Assembly: GCF_018035235.1 (NCBI RefSeq)
Contig: NZ_WPCV01000002.1
Location: forward strand, 1,296,882 to 1,360,881
Source of the DNA: Citrobacter sp. On2M
Lineage (GTDB): Bacteria > Pseudomonadota > Gammaproteobacteria > Enterobacterales > Enterobacteriaceae
Direction of reading: 5' to 3'
Length of the DNA stretch: 64,000 bases
The notes under the pieces are model-generated. The model searched no databases. It saw only the letters and a list, made by a program, of their open reading frames with translations, and had not been told where the DNA came from. The translations under genes and the position numbers were made by a program. Positions 47,041-56,907 of the stretch are shown piece after piece. How positions within the stretch are numbered: the first letter of the stretch is position 1; the number at the start of each line of letters is the position of its first letter.

Positions 47041-47952
47041 CGTCTTCTCCGATGGAGTCACAATGGCGTCCGCTTTAGCAGGGAACAGGTATTTACCGAG
47101 TGTGACCAGTACCACCGCAAACACGATCACCCCAAGCGCCAGCCATTCGATGAGCGCCAGACTTTCTCCTCCCAGACCGGTACCCAACAGTACGGCGACC
47201 ACCGGATTCACGTAGGCATAGCTGGTGGCGAGTGCCGGACTGACGTTGCGGATCAGGTACATATAGGCATTAATGGCAATAATAGAGCCAAACAGGGCCA
47301 GATAGGCTACCGCCATAAAGCCTGAAAACGTCGGCATAGTGGTCAATTTTTCCCCGGAAAGTAGTGAGGCGCACATCAACACGAGACCGGCGGCGAGCAT
47401 TTCTATGGATCCTGCCATCATGCCAACGGGCAGGGTTATGCGTGAGCCGTACACTGAACCAAACGCCCAACTCATTGAGCCAATCAGGATTAAAACAGCG
47501 CCCCATGGATTACCGCTCAAATTGCCGCCGCTGTTCAGCATGATGATCCCGGCGAGACCAATAGCTATCCCTATCCATTCCAGTTTGCGTGTTTTGATGC
47601 CAAAAAAGTGACTAAAGCACAGCGTAAACAGCGGGACGGTGGCGACCACTACGGCGGCAATACCGGAAGGAACATTTTGATGTTCTGCAACGGTAACCAG
47701 CCCATTACCCACGGCCAACAGCAGGATACCAATTAACGCGGCGTTCAGGAGCTGGCGCAGAGGCGGTAGCTTGTGTCCGCGAAGAAGTAAAAAAAGTGTT
47801 AATAACACTCCGGCAGAGAGAAAACGCACGCCGGCCATCATCAACGGCGGCCAGCTTTCAACGCCAATACGAATAACGAAGTACGTGGAACCCCAAATGA
47901 TGTACAGCGCGAATAGCGCACTGAAAAGCGGTAACAATTGCCTGAAACGCAT
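47032..47952 (-). CDS. yedA: YedA, EamA-family (DMT) inner-membrane transporter
   Basis: Ten-span drug/metabolite exporter-type protein of 306 residues with two EamA repeats (about residues 10-140 and 155-290). Conserved pieces include IIWGSTYFVIRIGVESWPP near the N-terminus and AINAYMYLIRNVSPALATSYAYVNPVVAV in the second repeat, the same as E. coli YedA. The substrate is unknown. It converges on vsr with a nine-base overlap. Confidence 0.95.
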   Translation of the reverse strand: MRFRQLLPLFSALFALYIIWGSTYFVIRIGVESWPPLMMAGVRFLSAGVLLTLFLLLRGHKLPPLRQLLNAALIGILLLAVGNGLVTVAEHQNVPSGIAAVVVATVPLFTLCFSHFFGIKTRKLEWIGIAIGLAGIIMLNSGGNLSGNPWGAVLILIGSMSWAFGSVYGSRITLPVGMMAGSIEMLAAGLVLMCASLLSGEKLTTMPTFSGFMAVAYLALFGSIIAINAYMYLIRNVSPALATSYAYVNPVVAVLLGTGLGGESLALIEWLALGVIVFAVVLVTLGKYLFPAKADAIVTPSEKTLQ

Positions 47953-48130
47953 AATCCCTCACGGTGGAAATAAAAAGGTGCAACATAGTAAACGTCAAAA
48001 CTATCGTGCTGGCGAGATTTATAATTACGTACTGATGTTAAAAAAATGTTGACCAGAAAGGTCAGTTTCAGCATTGCGTGTTTTACTTCATACTTATGGC
48101 TGCAAAAAAATAATATTGAGGATTAAAACT

Positions 48131-49042
48131 TTGGCAGGAAGTAGCTTACTGACCTTACTCGATGATATCGCCACGCTGCTGGATGATATTTCAGTCATGG
48201 GAAAACTGGCCGCGAAAAAAACGGCGGGTGTATTGGGGGATGACCTGTCGCTTAACGCGCAGCAGGTCTCAGGCGTGCGGGCGAACCGTGAACTCCCGGT
48301 AGTCTGGAGCGTGGCAAAAGGATCATTTATTAACAAAGTTATCCTTGTGCCATTGGCGCTATTGATAAGCGCCTTCATTCCGTGGGCGATCACCCCTTTA
48401 TTAATGGTTGGCGGGGCGTTTCTCTGTTTTGAAGGGGCAGAAAAAATTCTCCATACCTTGCAAGCGCGTAAGCACAAAGAGACTCCAGAGGAGCGCCAGC
48501 AGCGTCTGACAACGTTGGCGGCGCAGGATCCTCTCACCTTTGAAAAAGATAAAATCAAAGGGGCGATACGTACCGATTTTATCTTATCTGCCGAGATTGT
48601 CGCGATTACGCTGGGTATCGTCGCGGATGCGCCACTGCTGAATCAGGTGTTGGTGTTATCAGGCATCGCGTTAGTCGTAACCGTGGGGGTATACGGCCTG
48701 GTTGGGATTATCGTTAAGCTCGATGATATTGGCTACTGGCTGGCAGAAAAACGTAGCGCGCTTGCCCAGTCGCTGGGGAAAGGATTGCTGGTGGTCGCTC
48801 CCTGGCTGATGAAAACCCTCTCTGTGGTGGGTACGCTGGCGATGTTTTTGGTCGGTGGTGGAATCGTGGTACACGGGATATCACCGTTGCATCATGCGAT
48901 TGAACATTTTTCCCAACAGCAAAGTGCATTGATTGCGCTAATGCTTCCGACCCTGCTGAATCTGGTGCTCGGTTTTATCATTGGCGGGGTCGTGGTGCTG
49001 CTGGTGAAAGCCGTCGCCAGACTACGCGGAGTTTCGCACTAA
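48131..49042 (+). CDS. yedI: YedI, DUF808 inner-membrane protein
   Basis: Polytopic membrane protein of 303 residues, function unknown. The cytoplasmic N-terminus [20 protein letters not shown] and about six hydrophobic spans match E. coli YedI. The start is most likely TTG at 48131 behind TTGAGGAT; the open frame extends to 48074 but the extra residues are not family sequence. The [17 protein letters not shown] loop and [20 protein letters not shown] segment are strongly conserved. Confidence 0.92.
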   Translation: MAGSSLLTLLDDIATLLDDISVMGKLAAKKTAGVLGDDLSLNAQQVSGVRANRELPVVWSVAKGSFINKVILVPLALLISAFIPWAITPLLMVGGAFLCFEGAEKILHTLQARKHKETPEERQQRLTTLAAQDPLTFEKDKIKGAIRTDFILSAEIVAITLGIVADAPLLNQVLVLSGIALVVTVGVYGLVGIIVKLDDIGYWLAEKRSALAQSLGKGLLVVAPWLMKTLSVVGTLAMFLVGGGIVVHGISPLHHAIEHFSQQQSALIALMLPTLLNLVLGFIIGGVVVLLVKAVARLRGVSH

Positions 49043-49119
49043 TTGTCGCAGAGATGATTACGCAAAACGCCTCTTTGTCGTCTAAGGTGTAAAGGTTTCT
49101 CTTGATACAGGAGGCAGGT

Positions 49120-49302
49120 ATGGTCTTTTCTGTCAGTGAGGAAGTCACCTCCAAAGAGGGGGGCCCACGCATGATCGTTACCGGGTATGCCAGCGGAATG
49201 GTGGAATGTCGCTGGTACGACGGCTTTGGCGTCAAACGGGAAGCATTCCGTGAAGATGAACTGGTGTCGGGTGAGCGAAGATCGCTCTGCCAGGATGCCT
49301 GA
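49120..49302 (+). CDS. yodC: YodC, DUF2158 small protein
   Basis: A 60-residue protein of unknown function, collinear with E. coli YodC: MVFSVSEEVTSKEGGPRMIV, then GMVECRWYDGFGVKREAF. The fold is expected to be a small beta-barrel of the SH3-like DUF2158 type. A textbook CAGGAGG ribosome site precedes the ATG at 49120. It is followed by the sRNA gene dsrA. Confidence 0.92.
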   Translation: MVFSVSEEVTSKEGGPRMIVTGYASGMVECRWYDGFGVKREAFREDELVSGERRSLCQDA

Positions 49303-49376
49303 ACACCTGGCTTGAAGATAACCTGGTGAACTCTCAACCATTAGTTATATTTATCATTTCGGTGAGAATTATTTAC

Positions 49377-49405
49377 TTGTCAGGCAAAAAAATTGCAGAT
49401 AAGGT
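49377..49405 (+). promoter_or_regulatory. Likely dsrA promoter
   Basis: TTGTCA (49377-49382) and TAAGGT (49400-49405) are separated by 17 bases and end about five bases before the conserved start of DsrA. In E. coli this promoter is induced at low temperature. Confidence 0.6.
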
Positions 49406-49409
49406 TTGT

Positions 49410-49498
49410 TTCACATCAGATTTCCTGGTGTAACGAATTTTCAAGTGCTTCTTGCATAAGCAAGCTTGATCCCGACCCGATAAGGGCCGGGATTTTTT
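49410..49498 (+). ncRNA. dsrA: DsrA small RNA
   Basis: About 88 bases aligning with E. coli DsrA from TCACATCAGATTTCCTGGTG through the second stem-loop (GTGCTTCTTGCATAAGCAAG) to the terminator hairpin. The first segment contains the rpoS-pairing stretch, and the ACGAATTTT linker resembles the Hfq-binding and hns-pairing region. The terminator stem has one A-C mismatch compared with E. coli (CCCGACCC with GGGCCGGG) before the T-run. Expected role: activation of rpoS and repression of hns translation. Confidence 0.9.
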
Positions 49499-49508
49499 TC
49501 GCCCTCAG

Positions 49509-49736
49509 TCAGCGATTGATCTCCGACACGCTAAAATCATGGATATCAAGCTCGAACGCGTCGGCAAGTTCATGCCATGTATGGTAATCACGCCCATCGA
49601 CGCTGACGCGTTCCGGGTCATCCTGACTACGATGAATCTCACTCTCGCAGATTTCGTTGATTGCCTTCAGCAGCGCGTCCACATCGACGCTGACTTCACG
49701 TTTGGCCGTATCGCTGTACTCTTTCGCGGTTTTCAT
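49509..49736 (-). CDS. yodD: YodD, small stress-induced protein
   Basis: A 75-residue protein, collinear with E. coli YodD: MKTAKEYSDTAKREVSVDVD at the N-terminus and the C-terminal HTWHELADAFELDIHDFSVS. No catalytic motif or membrane span. The start at 49736 is preferred over 49751, since it gives the family N-terminus. It converges on dsrA. Confidence 0.9.
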   Translation of the reverse strand: MKTAKEYSDTAKREVSVDVDALLKAINEICESEIHRSQDDPERVSVDGRDYHTWHELADAFELDIHDFSVSEINR

Positions 49737-49809
49737 CCTCATACCTCTCAACCGTTAAGGATACCGGGGGAGCGTATCCCAACATCAGATACGCACAACT
49801 TAAGTATAG

Positions 49810-50088
<279 letters not shown>

Positions 50089-50107
50089 GGTGAGTTCAGC
50101 TTTTTGA

Positions 50108-50138
50108 TTCTGACTGGTGGAGTCGCCACCAGTCAGAA
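50108..50138. terminator. Shared hairpin between dsrB and rcsA
   Basis: CTGACTGGTGG and CCACCAGTCAG form an 11-pair stem with a five-base loop; short T-rich and A-rich flanks are present on the dsrB side. Probably terminates both convergent genes. Confidence 0.65.
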
Positions 50139-50142
50139 CGTC

Positions 50143-50766
50143 TTAGCGCATATTCACAAAGATACCATTGGTAACGTTATCTGTGAGTCTCACAACGTGA
50201 TAGATCACTTGCTTATTATGCGTCTTTATCTTTCGTTTTATATTCCCCTTATGGGATGACACGGTTTTGGCTTTGATATTCATTTGATCTGATATCTGTA
50301 TTGTTCCCTGGCCCTCCATCCACATGCGTAGCATACTGGATTCGGTGCGGCTTAATGACAAGGTCGGCAGATTTACATCAATGACAATATCCACTTCCTT
50401 TTTCAGAATATCGCCAAGGAGTTCATCCAGTGAATCTGGTTTAATCGACTTAGAACTGATCAATAAGTTTTTTCTTACTAATAAATATTCATCAAAATGC
50501 ACATTGGCAATTGCCATAAACACAATAAATAATGTGCCGGGATGCTGATTAATGATTTGCTTTATTTGCTGGCTGTTAGCAGGATCGTGGATAAAGCAGT
50601 CCTCATTAATAAACACCACAGCGGGTTGCTGAGAGACACAGGCGAGGCTGAGCTCATCAACGCTGGAAATGTTGTTGATTTCCCTTTTTTTCACTCCCCG
50701 ACTCACCAGATATCCGGTCAACCCTAGCCGGGTGTAACTGCATAAATCCATAATAATCGTTGACAT
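50143..50766 (-). CDS. rcsA: RcsA, co-activator of capsule genes
   Basis: Unstable LuxR-type regulator of 207 residues that forms heterodimers with RcsB to activate colanic acid genes and repress flhDC. The C-terminal helix-turn-helix ([20 protein letters not shown] and [17 protein letters not shown], about residues 138-185) is identical to that of E. coli; the central part around residues 30-50 and 125-135 is more diverged. The ATG at 50766 begins [16 protein letters not shown]. An RcsAB-like box lies upstream at 51014-51027. Confidence 0.96.
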   Translation of the reverse strand: MSTIIMDLCSYTRLGLTGYLVSRGVKKREINNISSVDELSLACVSQQPAVVFINEDCFIHDPANSQQIKQIINQHPGTLFIVFMAIANVHFDEYLLVRKNLLISSKSIKPDSLDELLGDILKKEVDIVIDVNLPTLSLSRTESSMLRMWMEGQGTIQISDQMNIKAKTVSSHKGNIKRKIKTHNKQVIYHVVRLTDNVTNGIFVNMR

Positions 50767-51013
50767 GGCATACCCTCACTCAATGCGTAACGATAATTCC
50801 CCTTACCTGATTATTTCATCACAACTAAACGGAATAATAACGACCTAAGATGACGCTTTCGCTGTTTTTCAGGCGAAATTACTATCCCGTAAAGTTGCGT
50901 ATAATTTGCCAGGAAACATCTTAAAGTAAAGTAAATGTTGCTTTATGTGAGTGAGACAAAAACAAATAAGCCGCGACAGGTATATCCTGGTGGATGTTGT
51001 TGCTTTTTAAATT

Positions 51014-51027
51014 TAGGATAATCCTTA
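51014..51027 (-). promoter_or_regulatory. RcsAB box upstream of rcsA
   Basis: On the minus strand the sequence reads TAAGGATTATCCTA, a palindromic match to the RcsAB consensus TaAGaatatTCctA. It lies about 250 bases before the rcsA start, consistent with the autoregulation known in E. coli. Confidence 0.75.
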
Positions 51028-51053
51028 GTAAACAGGATAAAAATTAAGGGTTA

Positions 51054-51839
51054 TTATTTCCCGGGCATTTCGCTGACAATATCAGCCAACAAATTAAAAA
51101 TCTCGCTGAATAATCGCTCGCAGAACGGCGCAATTAATGGCATCAGGGCCGCCATTAATGAAATACCCACGGCAAGGGTGAGTGGAAAACCGATGACGAA
51201 AATCGACAGCTGCGGTGCCATGCGATTCAACAAGCCGAGTGCAAGGTTGAGTGTGAGTAGCAGCGTCATTATCGGCAGTGCCAACATGAGTCCGTTGAGG
51301 AAAATCAGGCTACCCGCACGCGCCAGCGCGAGAAAGGCATTACTGTTCACCGGATTACCGCCGATGGGCAACGTATGAAAGGTATCGACCAACAGCGAAA
51401 TCAGCCACAAATGGCCGTTAAAGGTCAGGAACAACAGCATCGCGAGCATGTCGATCAGTCGCGCCAGGACCGGCATATTCAGACGGCTACCAGGGTCGAA
51501 GAATGTTGCAAATGAGAGGCCCATTTGCAGACCAATTAATTCCCCGGCGGTGCGCACTGCAGCAAACGCAAACTGCATGGTAAAGCCTAAGGCGATGCCG
51601 ATGAGGATCTGTTGCATTGCTTGCCATAACGCTTCAACAGAAAAGATAGGGACATCTACCGGGGGAATCGACGGGGCGATAACGACGGTTATCATCAATC
51701 CCAGCCCCAGTTTTACCCGTTTGGGGATGGCGCGCTCGCTGAGAATAGGAGCCGTCGAGATGAGTGCCAGGATGCGCAGCAAAGGCCAGAAGTAAAGATT
51801 CAGCCAGTGGAGCCACTCAACGCTGGTCACCTGCAACAT
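51054..51839 (-). CDS. fliR: FliR, flagellar export gate protein
   Basis: Membrane component of the flagellar type III export gate (261 residues, about six spans), assembling with FliP and FliQ. Conserved segments include [30 protein letters not shown] near the N-terminus and [23 protein letters not shown], seen here as [19 protein letters not shown]. Last gene of the minus-strand fliL-R block, separated from fliQ by eight bases. Confidence 0.95.
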   Translation of the reverse strand: MLQVTSVEWLHWLNLYFWPLLRILALISTAPILSERAIPKRVKLGLGLMITVVIAPSIPPVDVPIFSVEALWQAMQQILIGIALGFTMQFAFAAVRTAGELIGLQMGLSFATFFDPGSRLNMPVLARLIDMLAMLLFLTFNGHLWLISLLVDTFHTLPIGGNPVNSNAFLALARAGSLIFLNGLMLALPIMTLLLTLNLALGLLNRMAPQLSIFVIGFPLTLAVGISLMAALMPLIAPFCERLFSEIFNLLADIVSEMPGK

Positions 51840-51847
51840 AATGTCAT

Positions 51848-52117
51848 CTACCCGATGATATAAGGGATATTGCTGAACAGCGTACGCACGTAGTCGAGCA
51901 GCAGGTTAAGCATCCACGGGCCGGCAACGATGATGGCAATAAAAACCGCGACAATTTTGGGAATGAAGGACAGCGTCATTTCGTTAATCTGGGTCGCAGC
52001 CTGCAGAATACTAATGATTAGACCCGTGACGAGGGCGACCAACAGTAAAGGTGCGGCAAGGGCCAGGGCGACTTTCATCGCCTCTGTGCCCATCATCATG
52101 ACCGATTCAGGAGTCAT
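51848..52117 (-). CDS. fliQ: FliQ, flagellar export gate protein
   Basis: Two-span hairpin protein of 89 residues in the export gate. The first span [31 protein letters not shown] sequence and the second around [16 protein letters not shown] are characteristic. The start [20 protein letters not shown] matches E. coli FliQ. Nine bases separate it from fliP. Confidence 0.95.
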   Translation of the reverse strand: MTPESVMMMGTEAMKVALALAAPLLLVALVTGLIISILQAATQINEMTLSFIPKIVAVFIAIIVAGPWMLNLLLDYVRTLFSNIPYIIG

Positions 52118-52126
52118 TTCGCGCCT

Positions 52127-52864
52127 CTAACTGTAAAAGCTTTGTGCCAGCGAGCCGACAAGCAGCTGCCAGCCGTCCACCAGTACAAACAACATCAGCT
52201 TGAACGGCAGCGCGATCGTGGCGGGTGGAACCATCATCATCCCGAGCGCCATCAGCACGCTGGCGATAACCAGGTCGATAATCAGAAACGGAATAAAAAT
52301 GGTAAAGCCTATCTGGAATGCCGTTTTCAGCTCGCTGGTGACATAGGCCGGAAGCAAAATCCGCATCGGTACGGCTTCTGGTCCCTGTAGTGGACCGCTG
52401 TTTGCCAGACGGGCGAACAGCGCCAGGTCTGCTTCACGGGTTTGTCGCAGCATAAACTCACGCAGCGGTTGCGCGCCTTTCTCCATGGCTTCCTGCATGG
52501 AGATCTTCTCTTCGCTGAAGGGCTGATATGCATCGACGTAGATTTTGTCGATTACCGGCGACATGATGAAAAAGGTCAAAAATAGCGCCAGCCCGAGTAG
52601 CACCTGGTTTGGCGGCGCAGAGGGTGTTCCAAGCGCATTTCGTAGCAGGCCGAAAACAATGATGATGCGAGTGAAGCTGGTCATCATCAGCAAAATGGCG
52701 GGCAAGAATGTCAGCGAGGTGATAAACACCAGCGTTTGCACTGGCAAAGACCAGCTTTGTCCGCCGCCCGGCAGCGGCTGGCTAACCAGGCCTGGGAGCT
52801 CGGCGAGGGCAACGGGGCTGAAAAGCCATAAGCCTGCCAGCGTGAGGAATAACAAACGGCGCAT
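52127..52864 (-). CDS. fliP: FliP, flagellar export gate protein
   Basis: Core of the export gate, a pentamer in the assembled complex. The 245 residues include a cleavable signal peptide (1-21, [20 protein letters not shown]), unusual for this class but standard for FliP. The spans include [21 protein letters not shown] and [20 protein letters not shown]. The ATG shares its last base region with the fliO stop, so the two are coupled. Confidence 0.96.
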   Translation of the reverse strand: MRRLLFLTLAGLWLFSPVALAELPGLVSQPLPGGGQSWSLPVQTLVFITSLTFLPAILLMMTSFTRIIIVFGLLRNALGTPSAPPNQVLLGLALFLTFFIMSPVIDKIYVDAYQPFSEEKISMQEAMEKGAQPLREFMLRQTREADLALFARLANSGPLQGPEAVPMRILLPAYVTSELKTAFQIGFTIFIPFLIIDLVIASVLMALGMMMVPPATIALPFKLMLFVLVDGWQLLVGSLAQSFYS

Positions 52865-53238
52865 CAGGGTCTCCCGGGACGCTTGAGCAAACTTTTCATC
52901 ATGGCCTGGAAATCCGCGGGGGAGGCCGTTTTTTCTTCTGCATCGGCAGGGACCGGGGGCAGGGTGTGCAGGACGTTAATTTGCGAGGCGGTTACGCCCA
53001 GCACCAGCCGTGCATCTTCAACCTCAACAATCACCACGCGCTCACGCGGGCCCAGTGAGGTACTCGCCGCAACTTTCAGTCCGCGCGTACCGGCGCTTTT
53101 GGGAGCAAATCCCAGACGTTTAATGGCCCAGGCCGCAGCCAGGATCAATACGATAATCCCGAGCAGCGCACCGCTGACCTGCATCAGCGGTGAGCCGGGG
53201 ACGGCGGCTGGCTGAGAAACTGTCGCCTGGGTATTCAT
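52864..53238 (-). CDS. fliO: FliO, flagellar export gate assembly protein
   Basis: Single-span protein of 124 residues that helps FliP assemble. The membrane span is at about residues 20-42 ([20 protein letters not shown]), followed by the cytoplasmic [24 protein letters not shown] segment (here [19 protein letters not shown]). Length and sequence agree with the enteric family. It lies two bases from fliN. Confidence 0.93.
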   Translation of the reverse strand: MNTQATVSQPAAVPGSPLMQVSGALLGIIVLILAAAWAIKRLGFAPKSAGTRGLKVAASTSLGPRERVVIVEVEDARLVLGVTASQINVLHTLPPVPADAEEKTASPADFQAMMKSLLKRPGRP

Positions 53239-53240
53239 GA

Positions 53241-53654
53241 TTAACGGCTCAGACGGCGCATACGTTCAGAGGGGGTAATAATGTCGGTGATACGTACGCC
53301 GTATTTATCCGCGACGACTACCACTTCACCCTGAGCAATCAGATAGCCGTTGATCAGAATATCCAATGGTTCGCCAGCCAGACCATCCAATGCGACGACC
53401 GAACCCTGCGTCAGGCGCAGCAGCTCTTTGATGGTCATACGGGTACGGCCTAATTCGACGGTTAGTTTGACCGGAATGTCCATGATCAGGTCGATGTCCT
53501 GCAAGGCACCGCTGACGTCGCCGCCACCTAACTGCTGGAATACCGCATCAGCCGCACTTTTGGTAGGCGTGGTTTTTTGCTCGTTTAATGCGTCAGCCCA
53601 CAGATCGTCCAATGCGCCAGTGTTCTCATCGGACGGATTATTCATATCACTCAT
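53241..53654 (-). CDS. fliN: FliN, flagellar motor switch C-ring protein
   Basis: C-ring protein of 137 residues. The C-terminal SpoA domain (about residues 55-135) contains VKLTVELGRTRMTIKELLRL and GYLIAQGEVVVVADKYGVRI. Binds FliH to dock the export ATPase and participates in the rotation switch. It overlaps fliM by four bases. Confidence 0.96.
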   Translation of the reverse strand: MSDMNNPSDENTGALDDLWADALNEQKTTPTKSAADAVFQQLGGGDVSGALQDIDLIMDIPVKLTVELGRTRMTIKELLRLTQGSVVALDGLAGEPLDILINGYLIAQGEVVVVADKYGVRITDIITPSERMRRLSR

Positions 53655-54655
53655 TTGGGCTGTTCCTCATTCAGCGAATTCAAAATCGGGTTTATCAGAT
53701 GTTCTACGCGTAACGCATACTGACCGTTCACAGTGCCATACTGGCTGGTCAGTACAGGCACGCCGTCCACATGAGCAATAATGCGGTCGGGTTTTTCAAT
53801 CGGCAGTACATCGCCGGGTTTTAGTTTTAAAATCTGGGATAGCCGCAGCGGAATGTCGGCAAAGTTTGCCACCAGCTCCAGCTCAGAATGCTGAACCTGA
53901 CGCACCAGATTATTGCGCCAGTTCTGATCTTCATTTCGCGAGTTTTCCAGCGGTGGGTTCACCAGCAGCTCGCGCAACGGTTCAATCATGCTGAATGGCA
54001 GACAGATGTTAAATTCACCGGTCAGATTACCAATCTCAACGTGGAATGGGGTATTCACCACAATGTCATTTGGCGAGGTGGTGATATTGGTAAATTTCAC
54101 CTGCATCTCCGAACGAACGTATTCCACTTCCAGCGGATTGATGGCCTTCCAGGCATCGCTGTAGCCTTCCAACGCCAGCTTCAACATGCGGTTGATGACG
54201 CGCTGTTCGGTATGGGTAAATTCACGACCTTCCACTTTGGTCGGGAAGCGGCCATCGCCGCCAAACAGGTTGTCTACAGCGATAAATACCAGACTCGGAG
54301 AGAACACCACCAGACCCGTACCGCGCAGTGGCTTCAGGTGGATTAAGTTCAGGTTGGTCGGAACGGGTAAATTACGCGCAAATTCGTGGTAGGGCTGGAT
54401 ACGGATCGCACCCACGGTAATATCCGGGCTGCGGCGTAACAGGTTAAATAATCCCATACGGAACTGGCGCGCGAAGCGTTCGTTAATGATCTCCAGCGCC
54501 TGTAAACGCTCACGTACCACGCGGCGCTGGGTGTTGGGATCATAAGGACGAATATCGCTTTCTTTTGCGATACCGGAAATGGGTTCGTCTTTAGTCTCGC
54601 TATCGCCGTTAAGCAATGCGTCGATTTCAGCCTGAGAAAGAATACTGTCGCCCAT
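53651..54655 (-). CDS. fliM: FliM, flagellar motor switch protein binding CheY-P
   Basis: Middle C-ring protein (334 residues, as in E. coli). The N-terminal CheY-binding peptide MGDSILSQAEIDALLNGDSE is complete. The CheC-like middle domain includes the GGDGR segment (LFGGDGRFPT), and a SpoA domain closes the protein. The start at 54655 is chosen for the conserved N-terminus; upstream in-frame sequence to 54757 lies in fliL. Confidence 0.97.
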   Translation of the reverse strand: MGDSILSQAEIDALLNGDSETKDEPISGIAKESDIRPYDPNTQRRVVRERLQALEIINERFARQFRMGLFNLLRRSPDITVGAIRIQPYHEFARNLPVPTNLNLIHLKPLRGTGLVVFSPSLVFIAVDNLFGGDGRFPTKVEGREFTHTEQRVINRMLKLALEGYSDAWKAINPLEVEYVRSEMQVKFTNITTSPNDIVVNTPFHVEIGNLTGEFNICLPFSMIEPLRELLVNPPLENSRNEDQNWRNNLVRQVQHSELELVANFADIPLRLSQILKLKPGDVLPIEKPDRIIAHVDGVPVLTSQYGTVNGQYALRVEHLINPILNSLNEEQPK

Positions 54656-54659
54656 GTCT

Positions 54660-55127
54660 TTACCGCAGAATAAAAGCTGTATAAAGAACGTCGGTGACAA
54701 CCTGTTTGGGTTGTCCAACAACGAGCGGAGTCGCGAGCGTCTCTTTGATGGCGGCAATCAACTGTTGCTTACCTTCTTCAGTGGCAAGCGTGGCTGCGTT
54801 CTGACGAGAGAACAGCAGCAGCAAACGGCTGCGTACTTCTGGCAGATATTCGTTCAGACGTGAACGCGTCGCCTCGTCTTTCATGCGCAACGTGATACCG
54901 ATATACAGCACTCGGTCCGCATCACCCAAATTGACGGTAAAAGTGTCCAGCGCGAAGAACACCGGGGCAGGCGGTGGAGCCGGTTCCGCTTTGACGCTGG
55001 CGGACGGCTGCTGCTGCATGCGCCAGTAGCTATACCCCGCAGTTGCGCAGGCGGCGAGGGTAATTAATACCAGCAGAGGGATCCAAATAGCGCGTTTACT
55101 TTTTTTGTTAATCGCGGAGTCAGTCAT
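54660..55127 (-). CDS. fliL: FliL, flagellar basal-body-associated protein
   Basis: Single-span inner-membrane protein of 155 residues, supporting stator function. The span is at about residues 13-33 ([19 protein letters not shown]). The periplasmic domain includes [20 protein letters not shown]. The start at 55127 ([13 protein letters not shown]) is the family start; the upstream extension to 55187 is not. The gap to fliM is four bases. Confidence 0.95.
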   Translation of the reverse strand: MTDSAINKKSKRAIWIPLLVLITLAACATAGYSYWRMQQQPSASVKAEPAPPPAPVFFALDTFTVNLGDADRVLYIGITLRMKDEATRSRLNEYLPEVRSRLLLLFSRQNAATLATEEGKQQLIAAIKETLATPLVVGQPKQVVTDVLYTAFILR

Positions 55128-55231
55128 CAGATACGGGCTTCCTGTTTCGGTACAGCTTATGGGCTGATTATCCCGTGTCCTGTCCACGACAAAGCGTGGA
55201 AAAGACGCGGATAATCATGCTACCTCTGGCG

Positions 55232-56446
55232 TTAGGCGAAGATGTCTACAGCTCCATCACCACGTGCTGCGGCTTGCAGTGAGGCAGGCGTTGCCAGTAC
55301 GGCGTCATCTTCAGCGGCAAAAATATCTTGTCCCTGGGCGCGACCCGCCTGCTGTTGCTGCCCGGAAGATTGCTGATTGCCAGCAAAACTTTCGCTGCTG
55401 ATATTGCTTTGTCCAAGCTGGATCCCGCTTTCAGCCAGTTGAGTTCGCAGCATTGGTAACGCAGCTTCCAGCGCTGCGCGCACGTGACTGTGCGGCGAAA
55501 CCATTTGCAGCTGAGCGAGGTTATCATCCAGTTTGAGGGAAATATGCACCTGGCCCAGGTCCTGCGGATGCAAGCGCAGTTCTGCGCTTTGCTGACCCTG
55601 GCGCGTGAACAGCGTAACGTGCTGACTTAGTGCTTGCTGCCATTCGTGGCTTCCCAATGGCGCGCTAAGCACCGGTGCGGCTGTCGGTAACGGTTGTGCA
55701 TGGGGCTGCGGGCCGCTTAACGGCGCCGCCGTCACGCCAATGCTGGTCGGTGAAGGGGTGCTTTCAATTTCTGCTCGGGTCGCCGCCGCTGCCGTCAGCG
55801 GGGTTAGCGTCGGAGTGTTGGTCTGATCTACGCTACCACCAGGTGCCGCATTATTCGCTTTGCCTTTTTTGGCATCACCGGGCAGCAAATCGCCCGCGTT
55901 ATCAGCGATAGCGCCATGTGCCGTGCCGCGTGTTAACGTTGAAAGCGTCGCATCAACAGGTACAGGCGTGCTGTCAACGGCTGGTGTGGTCAGCGGTTGG
56001 CCTGGCAGCATAGCGAACAGCGCGCTCAGGTTGGCGAGATCGTCATCGCTCAGCGAGGTGTTTTTTTCATCCTGCTGAGTCACTTTACCCAATGTTGTCA
56101 TAGCATTCGCTTTCAGCGATGGCGTGAGGGCTGACAACAGTTGCTGGGCGTCAGTCATGTCGGCAAGGGATGCATCGCTATGTATCTCTTTTTGCGCCAG
56201 CAGTTCACTTAACTTGAGCGACGGTGTTGGGTCACCATTTTTTTGTAACAACCCTTTTTGCAGTTTGCTGCCTGCCGCCTGTAAATCGGCCAGCGACAGC
56301 GGGGCGGCTTTACCTTGTGCGTCGCCCACACCTAATGCGCCAGCCAGTATCGCTAAAAAATCCTCGGGTGAATCTACCGCTTTGCCTGACTGAAGACCTG
56401 CGGCTACATCGGTGTCGGTAGTAATCAGTTGGGGTAAAGTAATCAT
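55232..56446 (-). CDS. fliK: FliK, hook-length control protein
   Basis: Secreted molecular ruler of 404 residues. The N-terminal two thirds are Ala/Thr/Pro-rich and poorly conserved. The C-terminal FliK domain (about residues 270-370) holds the conserved [20 protein letters not shown], followed by a Gln-rich linker and tail. It triggers the switch of export specificity at FlhB once the hook is complete. It overlaps fliJ by four bases. Confidence 0.94.
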   Translation of the reverse strand: MITLPQLITTDTDVAAGLQSGKAVDSPEDFLAILAGALGVGDAQGKAAPLSLADLQAAGSKLQKGLLQKNGDPTPSLKLSELLAQKEIHSDASLADMTDAQQLLSALTPSLKANAMTTLGKVTQQDEKNTSLSDDDLANLSALFAMLPGQPLTTPAVDSTPVPVDATLSTLTRGTAHGAIADNAGDLLPGDAKKGKANNAAPGGSVDQTNTPTLTPLTAAAATRAEIESTPSPTSIGVTAAPLSGPQPHAQPLPTAAPVLSAPLGSHEWQQALSQHVTLFTRQGQQSAELRLHPQDLGQVHISLKLDDNLAQLQMVSPHSHVRAALEAALPMLRTQLAESGIQLGQSNISSESFAGNQQSSGQQQQAGRAQGQDIFAAEDDAVLATPASLQAAARGDGAVDIFA

Positions 56447-56886
56447 TCGGGTTTCCTCATAGCTGCGCGCTGAGCAAATTCATCCATCTTTTTCTGATCC
56501 AGGCGGTTTTCGGCCAGTAATGCCGCCGAAGTTTGTCTGTCCTGCAGTGTCTGCCACGCCTGTAAACGTTGTTTTTTGTCGCGCCAACTGTTCAATGCCT
56601 GGTCTACTTTCTGCGTCCATTGATTGAGCTGTTGGCGATGTTGCTCAATCGCTTTTTCCAGCGTCTGAATAAATTGTTGGTAATTGATCCAGCGATTGCT
56701 GGTAATACCCTGGCCCATGTCGCTGTTCAGATTGTTGCGATACTCATGCTGATAATCGATCAGCATTTTCAACTGCTCTTCCGCCTGCTGACAGCCACGA
56801 CGCATCTCTCCCAATAAGACAGCGGCGTCATCTACCTCTTTTTCAGCCAGGTCTTTCAATGTTGCTAATGCACCATGTTGTGCCAT
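56443..56886 (-). CDS. fliJ: FliJ, flagellar export chaperone
   Basis: Coiled-coil protein of 147 residues forming the central stalk of the export ATPase FliI. Heptad-rich sequence runs nearly throughout, with [20 protein letters not shown] near the N-terminus. The product is collinear with E. coli FliJ. The gap to fliI is 21 bases. Confidence 0.94.
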   Translation of the reverse strand: MAQHGALATLKDLAEKEVDDAAVLLGEMRRGCQQAEEQLKMLIDYQHEYRNNLNSDMGQGITSNRWINYQQFIQTLEKAIEQHRQQLNQWTQKVDQALNSWRDKKQRLQAWQTLQDRQTSAALLAENRLDQKKMDEFAQRAAMRKPE

Positions 56887-56907
56887 GACCTATGCTCTCC
56901 TGCTTAA

